A stretch of DNA of 64,000 bases from Polyodon spathula. Taxonomy: Eukaryota; Chordata; Actinopteri; Acipenseriformes; Polyodontidae. Both the position numbers and the translations under genes were made by a program. Where the stretch lies: contig NC_054543.1 of NCBI RefSeq assembly GCF_017654505.1, positions 26,290,747 to 26,354,746 of the forward strand. The letters are read 5' to 3'. Positions 46,656 through 56,832 of this stretch are shown here, one piece after another. The notes beneath the pieces are model-generated. The model ran no database searches. It saw nothing but the letters and a program-made list of their open reading frames with translations, and was not told the origin of the DNA. Position 1 is the first letter of the stretch. Each line of letters opens with the position of its first letter.

Positions 46656-47389
46656 TGTGACGGAAAGATGAGTTCTGGTGATGAATCTTCCTCCCAACCT
46701 GTGAGGGCGCTAAAGAACGGGAGGAGAAGCATCTGGAAGGGCTGGCCTGACAGTTCGTTTCCGGGTCAGGGAAGTGGGTCAGCCTGGAGGGAAGCGCGAT
46801 TCTGTTGTAAGACCGTATTGATTTGAGAGATAAACGAGAGGCAGCTGCAAGTAATAAGGCAGCTGCAACCGTTTATCTCGATATCATGCGGGATTACATA
46901 TAGGGGCCAGGGTAACGCTGGTCTTCTCCTTCGTTTGGGTAAATGTTCGGAGAGAGAAGGAGCGAGAGAGGAGCTCTCGTTGTTACAGAGAATTACGTGT
47001 TGTGTTTTGATGTGTTTGTTTGTAATTGTCTGCGTTTTGCACCACCAGACAGTTAACTCACCTGTCCGGAGCTGTCGACCAGGGTCAGCACAATCCGGAT
47101 CACCACTGCACGGAACCGTCACGAAATACAGTGTCTTCACCCACCACAAGCACGTCTGCACTCACCCAGGACTGGTGACCGTGTGTTCGTTTTGTTCGGG
47201 ACTGTGTCTGTGTTATTGCTATCCCCGTGCTTTACACATTGTTGTGTATAGCCGGGGATTTATTATTTAACGGTCACCAGACCTGGATTATAAATAAAAG
47301 CACCTTTTCACTGGAAACTGTTGTCTGCCTGTCACTCCTGCATCGCATCACCGTTATACCTGTTCCCCTCCACTAGCCACTTTGCCACA
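46656..47389 (+). repeat. 5' LTR, 734 bp
   Basis: Starts TGTGACGGAAAGATG and ends TTTGCCACA. A poly(A) signal AATAAA is at 47293-47298. It is identical to the 3' LTR except at 46730 and 47063. Confidence 0.97.
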
Positions 47390-47391
47390 CG

Positions 47392-47408
47392 TGGTGTCAG
47401 AACACGGG
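47392..47408 (+). other. Primer-binding site, probably tRNA-Leu
   Basis: TGGTGTCAGAACACGGG begins two bases after the 5' LTR. TGGTGTCAGAA matches the complement of the 3' end of eukaryotic leucine tRNAs (...CTGACACCA). The last few bases match less well. The gag ATG follows four bases later. Confidence 0.7.
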
Positions 47409-47411
47409 ACT

Positions 47412-50400
47412 ATGGACCGCAACGCGCTGGCGGAGTTGCTGCAGGCACTGGAGACCAGACGGGATGCAGAGGAGAGACGGAGGGAGGAGCGCTATACGGC
47501 GCTCATTGAACGGGTAGGGCTGATCGTTGCTGCAGGAGCGACCCCTACCGGAACATCATTGATGTCGGCCCCGAAGGCACGGGCCATGAAAATGACGGCG
47601 GAGGATGATCCGGAGGCATTTTTGGTGGCGTTCGAGCGGCTGGCAACCGCGGCGGGATGGCCTCGGGAGTTCTGGGCAAGCCAGCTAGGACCTTGCCTGA
47701 TCGGGGAAGCGCAGGCAGCTTACCAAGCCCTGAGCGACCAGTACGCCACTGACTATGACCTAGTCAAGCAGGCTATCCTCCGTCGTCTCAACATCACCGC
47801 GGAGACCCACCGGACGCGGTTCCGCGAGTACCGGAGAGCCCCGGAGACACGCCCCAGGGTGGTGGCACAGCGGTTGTGCGACCACATGGTCCATTGGCTG
47901 ACCCCAGAGAAGAAGACCGCTCAACAAATGGGGGAAGCCATTGTGGTGGAACAATTCTGCCATGTGGTCGGCGCCGAAACTCAGGCGTGGGTACGGCGCC
48001 ACAACCCTGACACCCTGGAGGAGGCGGTCAAATTGGCCGAAGATTTTGAGGACTCTTTGACGTCAGCCCGGGTCGGGATCCTGTCAGCCCCTGCCCTGCT
48101 CAGGAACCAACCTCTCCCTCCCTCTCCTCCAACACCACCACCATCACCCTCGGTCCCGGCACCCAGACCTCCCAGACCGCCGACCCCGTTGGGCCCCCTT
48201 GCCTCCCCCCCATGGAGACCGAGGATGGCCCCCAGCTGGGGTAGAGGTGTTGCCCCTGCCCCGTTGCCCTACCAGCAGCGGGACAGATATTTAACCTATG
48301 CCCCCTCTGTCCCTCCACTCTGTTTTAGGTGTAACCAGCCAGGACATAGGGCCAGGTCATGCCCCGCTGCTATGGAGTGTGACGTGGCTGCATGCAACTG
48401 GACACCTGGAACGGGTAAGCAGGGGGAAAACGGTTGGGAGGGGCCCTGTCTGATTGACGTGGTTTTAGGGAATGTGAAAACCCACGCGTTAGTGGACACA
48501 GGGTGTGAGCAAACCTTGATCAGGACAGCTCTCTTGGGCGGTATGTCGTGGCGGCCACAAGGTCAGGTGGCCATCTCCTGTATCCATGGAGACACGGCGG
48601 CATACCCCACCCTAAAAGTATATTTATCGGTAGGACCGATAAAACGTCACCTTGTAGTCGGGGTGGCGGAAAGGTTGCCGCACCCAGTTATTCTGGGCCG
48701 AGACTGGCCAAAATTCAAAGAATTGGTGCAAATAATGGCAGTCTCAGCCACACACGTAAACGTGGCAGAAAAAGGGAAAAAGGAACGGATTGGTGATGTG
48801 TTTCCTTTTCATCCTGAAATGTTTTCCCCTCTGTTCCGTCCTAGAAAAACAAATAAGGAGAGACGGACCGCGAAATGGGAGGGAGCGTCTTTGAGACAAG
48901 GCTGGGGTCTGGTGGGAGAGTGCTGTAATGGTAACAAACGCCAGTCGAAGGGAGTGGGAACGCAGTGCGACCGAGAGAGCGAGGTTACTGGGCCGACTAG
49001 GGCAGAGGTTATTCCAGCCCCTCTCAATATACCGGACCCGTGGTACTCAAGCGCGGACCTAGTGTGGGGCCAAAAGAACGACCCGTCACTGGTGCACGCT
49101 TGGGGGCAGGTCCGGTCCATTGAAGGTAAGGATGTTGATGGCGCTGGGCCGCTAGTATATCCACATTTCAGTATAAAGGGGCAATTACTATATAGGGTAA
49201 ACCTAGCCGCGGGCACAGGACAGCCTGTAACACAATTATTGGTTCCCCCGTCTTGTCGGACCGAGGTCATGAGGCTGGCGCATGATATCCCTTTTGCGGG
49301 GCACCTCGGAGCCGAGAAGACGAGGGAGCGAATATTGGCTCGATTCTATTGGCTCGGTCTTCATACTGATGTGTCGAAATATGTAGCCACATGCCCAGAC
49401 TGCCAGCGAGTAGCGCCAGGTCGAGTGCGCCCCGCTCCTTTGGTCCCACTGCCGATTATTTCCACTCCGTTCGAGCGCATTGCAATGGACATAATGGGCC
49501 CGTTGCTACCTTCTGACTCTGGGTATACGCATATATTAGTAGTGGTGGATTATGCAACGCGATACCCAGAGGCAGTTCCATTGAGGTCCACTAGTGCAGC
49601 TGCAATAGCCACCGAGTTAGCGCAGATTATGGCTAGAGTAGGGATCCCCAAGGAGATTTTGACTGATCACGGAACCAATTTTTTGTCCAATACGTTACAG
49701 CAGGTGTACAAAATATTAAAAATACGTCCCATCAGGACGTCCGTTTATCATCCACAATCGGACGGTTTGGTTGAACGTTTTAATCAGACCTTAAAGTCGA
49801 TGCTGAGGCGATTTGTAACACAGGAGCAGAAACATTGGGCATCGCTTCTTCCCTACCTCCTTTTTGCGGTGAGAGAAGTGCCGCAGAGTTCAACGGGGTT
49901 CTCCCCCTTTGAGCTCCTGTACGGCCGGCAGCCTCGCGGCATTCTCGACCTGCTGAGGGAGGGGTGGGAGGAGCACAAAGGCTCGTCTAAAAATGTAGTG
50001 AAGTATGTGCTCCTACTACGAGATCGCCTGGATTTGGTCGGTCGTTTGGCCCAAGACAACCTCAGATCGGCTCAGCACCGACAACAGCAGCATTACAACA
50101 AAAATGCACGGATTCGAACCTTTCGACCAGGGGACAAGGTAATGCTGCTACTTCCCTCATCTGAATCGAAACTGTGTGCTAAATGGCAGGGGCCGTATGA
50201 GGTGATTCGGGCTATAGGGAAAGTAAATTATGAAATTAGACAGCCCGATCGCCGAAATGAACGTGAAATTTATCATGTCAATTTATTAAAGCCCTGGCAG
50301 GCAAGGGAGGTCTTATTTATAGCCCCAGGCAATATGGAGGATGATTTAGGTCCCTGTTCAGAGACCCCGAGCACAAGAGCGATTTCTATGGGGGAACAAT

Positions 50401-52007
50401 TGGTTCCGGATCAGCAAAGAGAGCTGCGTAAGCTTATTGAGGAGTTCAGCGATGTTTTTTCTGACGTGCCCGGCAGGACAAACTTAGTTGAATATGACAT
50501 TATCTCTCCACCAGGTGTCACAGTGCGAGAGAGACCGTACCGGATCCCGGAAAGTCGACGAAGTGGCGTTCGCAAAGAGGTATGGGATATGCTCGAGCTT
50601 GGGGTGATTGAGCCTTCCAGGAGCGAGTGGTGCAGTCCGATCGTCATAGTGGCTAAGAAAGACGGCACCAACCGCTTCTGTGTGGATTTCAGAAAGGTGA
50701 ACGCTATTGCTAAGTTCGATGCATATCCCATGCCTCGGGTCGACGAACTTTTAGACAGACTGGGAAAAGCGAGGTTTATTTCCACTCTGGACCTGACGAA
50801 GGGATATTGGCAAATCCCTTTAACCCGCAGCTCCAGAGAGAAAACCGCATTTTCAACACCAGAAGGGCTGTTCCACTTTAAAACCATGCCGTTTGGGCTA
50901 CATGGTGCGCCCGCTGCCTTTCAGAGACTGATGGACCAGGTTTTACGCCCACATCATGAATATGCAGCAGCGTATATTGATGACGTGGTGATTTACAGCT
51001 CCACCTGGCGAGAGCATTTGGCTAGGGTTGCAGCCGTTCTTCAGTCTCTAAGGGCAGCCCGGCTGACAGCTAACTTGAGGAAATGTGCGTTTGCCAAAAC
51101 AGAGACTCAATATTTGGGATTTTTAATGGGGAATGGAAGGGTGAGACCTGTAGTCACCAAAATCCAGGCTTTGGTTGATGCAGCGATCCCCAAAACCAAG
51201 ACTCAGGTGAGGTCACTACTGGGCTTAGCCGGTTATTACCGCCGCTTCATCCCCGAGTACGCCACAGTGGTTAACCCGTTAGTCGACCTCACCAAAAAGA
51301 GTGCTCCAAATTTAATTAAATGGTCAGCTGAGTGTCAGGGAGCGTTTGATACTATTAAGCGTACACTTTGCCAGGCCCCCACTCTTATTACTCCAGATTT
51401 CACCAAGAGATTCATCCTCCACACCGACGCATCGGATGTAGGTTTGGGTGCAGTCTTGTCCCAAAAAGTAGCTGGAGTAGAGCACCCGATATTATACCTC
51501 AGTAAAAAAATGTTACCTCGGGAACGCAACTACTCCGTAGTCGAAAAAGAGTGTTTGGCCATTAAATGGGCTACTCACTCTTTACGATACTACCTGCTGG
51601 GACACTCATTCGATCTGGTCACAGACCACGCCCCACTCAAGTGGTTAAGCACAATGAAGGACAGCAATGCCCGGATAACTCGGTGGTATCTGGCATTGCA
51701 GCCCTTCATGTACCACATGGTACACCGTGCGGGGAAAGACCACCAAAATGCGGATTATTTTTCCCGGGAGGGGGGAGTAATGGGGAAGGTAGATTTAGCC
51801 GAGTGTTCCTTCGGCTCCACTCTGAGCGGTGGGATATGTGACGGAAAGATGAGTTCTGGTGATGAATCTTCCTCCCAACCTGTGAGGGCGCTAAAGAACG
51901 GGAGGAGAAGTATCTGGAAGGGCTGGCCTGACAGTTCGTTTCCGGGTCAGGGAAGTGGGTCAGCCTGGAGGGAAGCGCGATTCTGTTGTAAGACCGTATT
52001 GATTTGA
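47412..52007 (+). CDS. Gag-Pol polyprotein (SCAN-like gag, PR, IN, RT, RNase H)
   Basis: A 1531-residue uninterrupted protein from the first ATG after the primer-binding site. An upstream in-frame TTG at 47382 lies in the LTR and is unlikely to be used. In order: gag with a capsid-like helical domain (about 60-220) related to the SCAN domain; a Pro-rich linker; a CCHC zinc knuckle (C304, C307, H312, C317); an aspartic protease with D362-T-G; integrase with H624, H631, C661, C664 and a D693, D752, E788 triad (D-58-D-35-E); reverse transcriptase with YIDD at 1188-1191; and RNase H starting near TDASD (D1339). No frameshift or stop codon separates gag and pol. The last 56 or so residues are read from the 3' LTR. 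All catalytic residues I can check are present. Confidence 0.93.
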   Translation: MDRNALAELLQALETRRDAEERRREERYTALIERVGLIVAAGATPTGTSLMSAPKARAMKMTAEDDPEAFLVAFERLATAAGWPREFWASQLGPCLIGEAQAAYQALSDQYATDYDLVKQAILRRLNITAETHRTRFREYRRAPETRPRVVAQRLCDHMVHWLTPEKKTAQQMGEAIVVEQFCHVVGAETQAWVRRHNPDTLEEAVKLAEDFEDSLTSARVGILSAPALLRNQPLPPSPPTPPPSPSVPAPRPPRPPTPLGPLASPPWRPRMAPSWGRGVAPAPLPYQQRDRYLTYAPSVPPLCFRCNQPGHRARSCPAAMECDVAACNWTPGTGKQGENGWEGPCLIDVVLGNVKTHALVDTGCEQTLIRTALLGGMSWRPQGQVAISCIHGDTAAYPTLKVYLSVGPIKRHLVVGVAERLPHPVILGRDWPKFKELVQIMAVSATHVNVAEKGKKERIGDVFPFHPEMFSPLFRPRKTNKERRTAKWEGASLRQGWGLVGECCNGNKRQSKGVGTQCDRESEVTGPTRAEVIPAPLNIPDPWYSSADLVWGQKNDPSLVHAWGQVRSIEGKDVDGAGPLVYPHFSIKGQLLYRVNLAAGTGQPVTQLLVPPSCRTEVMRLAHDIPFAGHLGAEKTRERILARFYWLGLHTDVSKYVATCPDCQRVAPGRVRPAPLVPLPIISTPFERIAMDIMGPLLPSDSGYTHILVVVDYATRYPEAVPLRSTSAAAIATELAQIMARVGIPKEILTDHGTNFLSNTLQQVYKILKIRPIRTSVYHPQSDGLVERFNQTLKSMLRRFVTQEQKHWASLLPYLLFAVREVPQSSTGFSPFELLYGRQPRGILDLLREGWEEHKGSSKNVVKYVLLLRDRLDLVGRLAQDNLRSAQHRQQQHYNKNARIRTFRPGDKVMLLLPSSESKLCAKWQGPYEVIRAIGKVNYEIRQPDRRNEREIYHVNLLKPWQAREVLFIAPGNMEDDLGPCSETPSTRAISMGEQLVPDQQRELRKLIEEFSDVFSDVPGRTNLVEYDIISPPGVTVRERPYRIPESRRSGVRKEVWDMLELGVIEPSRSEWCSPIVIVAKKDGTNRFCVDFRKVNAIAKFDAYPMPRVDELLDRLGKARFISTLDLTKGYWQIPLTRSSREKTAFSTPEGLFHFKTMPFGLHGAPAAFQRLMDQVLRPHHEYAAAYIDDVVIYSSTWREHLARVAAVLQSLRAARLTANLRKCAFAKTETQYLGFLMGNGRVRPVVTKIQALVDAAIPKTKTQVRSLLGLAGYYRRFIPEYATVVNPLVDLTKKSAPNLIKWSAECQGAFDTIKRTLCQAPTLITPDFTKRFILHTDASDVGLGAVLSQKVAGVEHPILYLSKKMLPRERNYSVVEKECLAIKWATHSLRYYLLGHSFDLVTDHAPLKWLSTMKDSNARITRWYLALQPFMYHMVHRAGKDHQNADYFSREGGVMGKVDLAECSFGSTLSGGICDGKMSSGDESSSQPVRALKNGRRSIWKGWPDSSFPGQGSGSAWREARFCCKTVLI
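51764..51836 (+). other. Polypurine tract region
   Basis: Purine-rich CGGGAGGGGGGAGTAATGGG (51764-51783) lies about 50 bp before the 3' LTR, and GAGCGGTGGGATA (51824-51836) abuts it. The second is correctly placed to prime plus-strand DNA; the first is a stronger purine run. Both overlap the pol frame. Confidence 0.5.
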
Positions 52008-52570
52008 GAGATAAACGAGAGGCAGCTGCAAGTAATAAGGCAGCTGCAACCGTTTATCTCGATATCATGCGGGATTACATATAGGGGCCAGGGTAACGCT
52101 GGTCTTCTCCTTCGTTTGGGTAAATGTTCGGAGAGAGAAGGAGCGAGAGAGGAGCTCTCGTTGTTACAGAGAATTACGTGTTGTGTTTTGATGTGTTTGT
52201 TTGTAATTGTCTGCGTTTTGCACCACCAGACAGTTAACTCACCGGTCCGGAGCTGTCGACCAGGGTCAGCACAATCCGGATCACCACTGCACGGAACCGT
52301 CACGAAATACAGTGTCTTCACCCACCACAAGCACGTCTGCACTCACCCAGGACTGGTGACCGTGTGTTCGTTTTGTTCGGGACTGTGTCTGTGTTATTGC
52401 TATCCCCGTGCTTTACACATTGTTGTGTATAGCCGGGGATTTATTATTTAACGGTCACCAGACCTGGATTATAAATAAAAGCACCTTTTCACTGGAAACT
52501 GTTGTCTGCCTGTCACTCCTGCATCGCATCACCGTTATACCTGTTCCCCTCCACTAGCCACTTTGCCACA
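51837..52570 (+). repeat. 3' LTR, 734 bp
   Basis: TGTGACGG...TTTGCCACA, followed by GTCCC. The gag-pol frame runs 171 nt into it and stops at 52005-52007. Confidence 0.97.
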
Positions 52571-52575
52571 GTCCC

Positions 52576-53840
52576 ATAACAACAAATTCGACAGTCGTAC
52601 CAAATGCTTCATGAAAGACTTTCTTGAAATACTGTGACACCTCCTCCACTTCCCCTATATAAAAGAATGCTCTTCTCTGGGAACTTTCTTTCCACCCTGT
52701 TGTCTTCCTCTAGACTGTAGCGTAAGATTTTCCTTATCCCAATCTTACTAATACAGTTAAATATTCATCCATCCATTATTATCAATCCGCTTCTCCTGGT
52801 GAGGGTCGCTGCTAAATTATATATAAATTGTATATAGAGATTTTGATTTATACCAATACAACGATGTCAGCAGTTTGTAACATTATTTATTCATTTAATT
52901 GTATTATAAATAGGGCTGGGATTTAGTCACGGTGGTTGCGGGTGTCACGGATTCCGTGACTTTTGCTAGTGTCCTCGATTTTTGCTGATGTGCGTAACTT
53001 GCGGGGATGTTAGTAAATTGTGTTCAATCTGTATGTGATTTTATTGGAAAATGTTTCTCATTAACATTAAATTTCACATTTAAAAACAATGTGTTTATCA
53101 TTTATTAATTATAATAAATAATTACATATTTTGAACTAGCTCCAACACCATACTTGCTGTCCTTTTTTAATTTTTTTAATTTTTTTGGAGAAGAAAAAAA
53201 TTCAGAATCAGACTAAGCTCTTCGATTAAATACTTCTTGAAATTTATGTTAACAGTTCATAAATTCAGTGTGTGTTTGTACTATACTAACTGTCAGCATT
53301 CGCTGTGGGACATACATTGAACAGTTTCCTGTTTTTAACAGAATTTATTGTTCCACTTTTGTTTTAATTATTGAATGGTTGCTCTTAATTTAATGTACAT
53401 GTCTCTTGTCACCCTCTTTATGTGATCCTTGTATGTATTTCTCCCCCCCAGTGTGTTACGCTTGCCGTCTCTTACCCTTTCCCTGTTTGCGTTTTTATTC
53501 TCTGTTTAGTTCAGCACTTATAAATGCTGCTGTTAGACAGTCACCATTGCAGAGCAAACAAAAAAGCAACAAACTGAAATTTCATTTGCATGTCTCGTCC
53601 TTCTTTGCTGAACCTGTGCGCACCAACGCCCGCAATATGATTTTATTAAAGACAGTTATTTGATTTTATTTTTTAATTTATTCTCCTTCTGTCATTTTCT
53701 CTGTGACTTCTCCATGATGTACGTCCAAATTTTCCATGACAAACTCCTAGCCCTAATTATGAACAATCATTATTACCAGCATTATTATCATAATAATAAT
53801 ACTGTGAATAATGTAGCTTTTTTCCCCGCAGGAAGTTTCA
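52576..53840. other. No gene recognised
   Basis: AT-rich intergenic or intronic sequence right of the gypsy element. I see no ercc3 exon and no repeat with clear ends. Confidence 0.35.
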
Positions 53841-54265
53841 AGCTTCCACCCCTTCTGACAGCACGCAACACCAGGTCCGCTGGACGGATGAGGAAACTCG
53901 TTCTTCCAAATTATTGCGGACCTGGGGGTTATGGATGAACTGGATCGACCTCACCAAAGAAATGCCACCATTTTCACCAGTATTACCGGTACTCTGGCTG
54001 AATTTGGTATAAACAGAACGCTCCTGCAGGTACGAGATAAATTCCAGAAACTGAAAGATCTATACCTGCAGGAGAGACAACGCCTACAGTCCTCCAGACA
54101 AAGCTTGAGGTCCCAATTTTGGTTCTAGGAGGAAATGCACCGGTTAATGGGTGACTGGCTAGTGGCAGTGGCATCGAACCATTTGCTGGAATCCTCATCC
54201 TCCCAGACGTCCTGTGAAATACCAGCCCCATTAGCCTCATTGCGCCAGCCATCATTTACTTTTCT
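53835..54265 (+). pseudogene. SANT/Myb-like DNA-binding domain fragment
   Basis: After an acceptor-like TTTTTTCCCCGCAG (53819-53832) the plus strand reads VRWTDEETRS, then in a shifted frame IIADLGVMDELDRPHQRNAT, ATIFTSITGTLAEFGINRTLL and QVRDKFQKLKDLYLQE, continuing after a stop as EEMHRLMGDWLVAVASNHLLE. This is the trihelix/SANT fold (W...W/I...F spacing, V-R-x-K-x-x-x-L-K) found in PIF/Harbinger companion proteins and in MSANTD-type host genes. A stop (54126-54128) and one frameshift near 53907 break it. I favour a dead Harbinger companion gene; a decayed host gene is possible. Confidence 0.55.
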
Positions 54266-54355
54266 AAACTAAAATATGCTGCAATTGTAAAACACGGAAA
54301 TCTACAGTATATTATTATTATTTTCTTCTTGGCAGCATGAACCTATATCCCTGTT

Positions 54356-54634
54356 CCCTTATGGAAACTATAATAAGATCCAAAATGGAAAATTACCTAT
54401 ATGTTAACAGGGTCCTGGTAGACAGTCAACATGGTTTTAGGAAAGGGAGATCGTGTCTAACTAACTTGCTTGATTTTTTTGAGGATGCTACATCGATAAT
54501 GGATAATTGCAAAGCATATGACGGTTTATTTAGATTTCCAGAAAGCTTTTGACAAAGTCCCGCACAAAAGATTAATTCTCAAACTGAACGCAGTTGGGAT
54601 TCAAGAAAACACATGTACATGGATTAGGGAGTGG
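54356..54634 (+). pseudogene. CR1 LINE internal fragment
   Basis: A short piece of CR1 ORF2 (LMETIIRSKMENYLY to KLNAVGIQENTCTWIREW) truncated at both ends. A 2-nt loss near 54522 shifts the frame within the YLDFQKAFDKV motif. It is fused directly to the CACTA-like foldback element at its right end, so the two were joined by a rearrangement or by insertion followed by deletion. Confidence 0.88.
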
Positions 54635-54659
54635 AGGCAGGCACTTTTGTTGAAACGGG

Positions 54660-55061
54660 CGATGAGAATGAGAAAACATGAGAAAACGAGCGAATTTGTG
54701 TCTTTTCGTTCACATAAAGTCAGAAAAAAACAACATATGAATCCAAATGAACATGTATTTATACTAAAGTAATACAAAAATGACTACAAAAGATTTAGAA
54801 GTGAGTAGTTTTTCGAGATTTACGATTATACTGTAAATTTATAATTTGGATTCATATGTTGTTTTTTTCTGACTTTATATGAACGAAAAGACACAAATTC
54901 GCCCGCTTTCTCATTGGAAATAGTGATATTTTGAAATTTACCCTGTCCTGGTCACAGAAGCAAAGTTTGTGGGGAATAATAGCCATTTTCTATACTTTTG
55001 AGGCATAAGCAATTAGGAAATAATACTTACTACCCAGGAACAAAAATTGTGTTACATAGTG
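54660..55061. mobile_element. Second foldback derivative of the CACTA-like family
   Basis: The right end TACTACCCAGGAAC...GTGTTACATAGTG (to 55061, followed by TAA) matches the family terminus. The left arm is the reversed 3' region (TGTGTCTTTTCGTTCACATAAAG near 54697) and lacks its own outer end. The arms meet near 54833. It is a truncated relative of the copy at 41184-41691. Confidence 0.8.
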
Positions 55062-55199
55062 TAATCTGGTTCATAAAACCAGCAGCCAGGTTCAATAACT
55101 CACTAATAATACTAATAGTAATTGTTACATTTTTTTTTCTTATTCTCAAGATAATGGGTGTTGAATTCTGCTTGTTGATGCTTAACTTGCTATGATAAC

Positions 55200-56330
55200 T
55201 ATTCTAGTGTTTGACTTGGTGTGGGAGTCCGCTGCATGAGACGTCTAAAATCCTAAAGTACTTGTCTAACTTAGCCCCAGTTGATCACCGGAGAAAGAGC
55301 TGGATAAACATTTGAAGTCGACATAAATTGAAGTATATTCAATTTATTGAGCTTCCAGTCCGCCGGAGGTTGCGGTGGAATAACCCAGACATAATCGGAT
55401 GAAGAGTGCACATATTGGTGGAGGGATTGCTGTTTCAGTGGAACATCTAAACAGTTAATGACTCTTAGTTCTTTGCAAAGACATTTATTTTGTACCCTGA
55501 AGTGGAGACAAAACGCAAGGAAGGCAGACCCCGGAATCTAGATGACCTCGACAGCGGGCAAGCTTCGAGCGCTTGTACTGTTGAAGACACAGAACAGCTG
55601 GAGTAAGCAGCGCAAATTCGTTAAGTATTCAACGGGTAGTGTTGTAATCCTCTTATGAACTCGAGAATAAGCAGACCTTAAAGTAAAATTAATGTTTTAA
55701 GTGGAATGTAAGAAAAGTATCATTGCTTTCAATTCATGCTTTGCGTAAATTAACACTATAAAATGTATTTGTATGTGATTTATACAAATTGATGTGAGTT
55801 TCATAAGGCTTTATCATTCTGCGTTTAGAAGCTAGAATCCAAATTTAGCTGTCTTGATAACAGATAATTCTTGATAGGTTCTCTGGACGCAAAGAGGGTC
55901 TTTACCTCGCAAGAGTGAGAATTGACTTCTGAACTGAAACTATATATATGAGACTGATTTAATGATGTTCTTTTTACCAAATATTCACGAAAGTGAATAT
56001 TTGTGTTACTAATGATATCCCTGTTAAGACTAATCTTTGTCTTAAATAGCTGTCAGGAATGCAATTGTAACTGTAAGGGAATCTCCCATAGATTGCGTTG
56101 AATCGCTAATCGCTAATCAACCAGCGGGAGTGGGGGTGTTGTTGTTTGAACCTTATTTTCTGTACTGTTTAGTTTAGTTAATTCTTCCTTTCTATATTAT
56201 CTTAGTTTAGTTGTTGCACCTTTAATTTTTCCTTTTTAATAAAACTGTTACTTTGTATTCACCAGAAACGTGGTCTATATAGTCTGATTATTTCGATAAG
56301 GGTCGGATTCTACATGATTTGAATTCAAAA
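55200..56330 (+). repeat. Possible LTR or 5' region of a retroelement
   Basis: A gene-free stretch with an AATAAA signal at 56238-56243 followed by ACTGTTACTTTGTATTCACCAG and a U5-like GGTCTATATAGTC segment. The layout is LTR-like, but no exact ends or target duplication could be fixed. It lies immediately left of the DIRS fragments. Confidence 0.25.
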
Positions 56331-56559
56331 CAAGGTATTCAATTATTACAATTTAAACTAGTCAAAATGCAAATATACCTTGCACACAACAATGGTGGAC
56401 ACAGCCTACTCACCTGTGCTAAGGTGTAGTGCTGGACAGCATTACCAGAAGGCAGGTGATCACCATGGATATAACCAGCCTAGGCCGGGGTGCCATGTGA
56501 AACGACAGGAGAGCACAAGGAATATGAAATCCTCCATGGCAGGGTCAACGTATAAATAT

Positions 56560-56832
56560 TTTGTAACTGCCAGCAGTGTTCCTAGCCTTGCAGTTTTTTA
56601 CAGGAGGTTCTAAGGAGACAGATGCTTATCCAGATGAACAACACTACCATGGTGGCTTACATAAACCGTCCCCCAGTCTCCAGCAGGTAGCCCGCAAGCT
56701 GTTGCTTTGGGCACATCATCACATCCTTTCACTGCGAGCAGTACATATTTCAGGGGTGACGAATTAGGCAGCAGACCTCTATTCAAGGGGAGTCCCCAGT
56801 GCCACAGAATGGAGGCTTCACCCAGATGTGGT
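56560..56832 (+). pseudogene. DIRS RNase H fragment
   Basis: Read across two frames: MFLALQFF, MNNTTMVAYINRP, SLQQVARKLLLWAHHHILSL, RAVHISGV and SATEWRLHPDVV. The N-T-T-x-V-A-Y-I-N and W-x-L-H-P-x-V blocks are typical of the RNase H domain of vertebrate DIRS elements. Broken by a frameshift near 56610 and an in-frame TAG near 56764. Confidence 0.62.

Larger units (their letters stand above)
46656..52570 (+). mobile_element. Full-length Gmr1-type Ty3/gypsy retrotransposon
   Basis: A complete 5915-bp LTR retrotransposon: 5' LTR 46656-47389, primer-binding site 47392, one gag-pol frame from 47412 to 52007, and 3' LTR 51837-52570. A 5-bp target duplication GTCCC flanks it (46651-46655 and 52571-52575). 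Both LTRs are 734 bp and differ at two positions only (46730/51911 C-T and 47063/52244 T-G), so the insertion is very young. Integrase precedes reverse transcriptase, the order of Ty1/copia, although every domain is Ty3/gypsy-like. This arrangement defines the Gmr1 group first known from cod. With an unbroken frame and near-identical LTRs it may still be capable of movement. Confidence 0.95.

Noticed and set aside
46935..47270. 111-codon open frame within the 5' LTR, repeated in the 3' LTR (52116-52451)
   Set aside because: Both LTRs are nearly identical, so the repeat adds no evidence of coding. The frame has no domain and overlaps the regulatory part of the LTR.
47382..47411. Alternative TTG start 10 codons upstream of the gag ATG
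   Set aside because: It lies across the end of the 5' LTR and the primer-binding site, and an ATG with a normal gag start follows at 47412.
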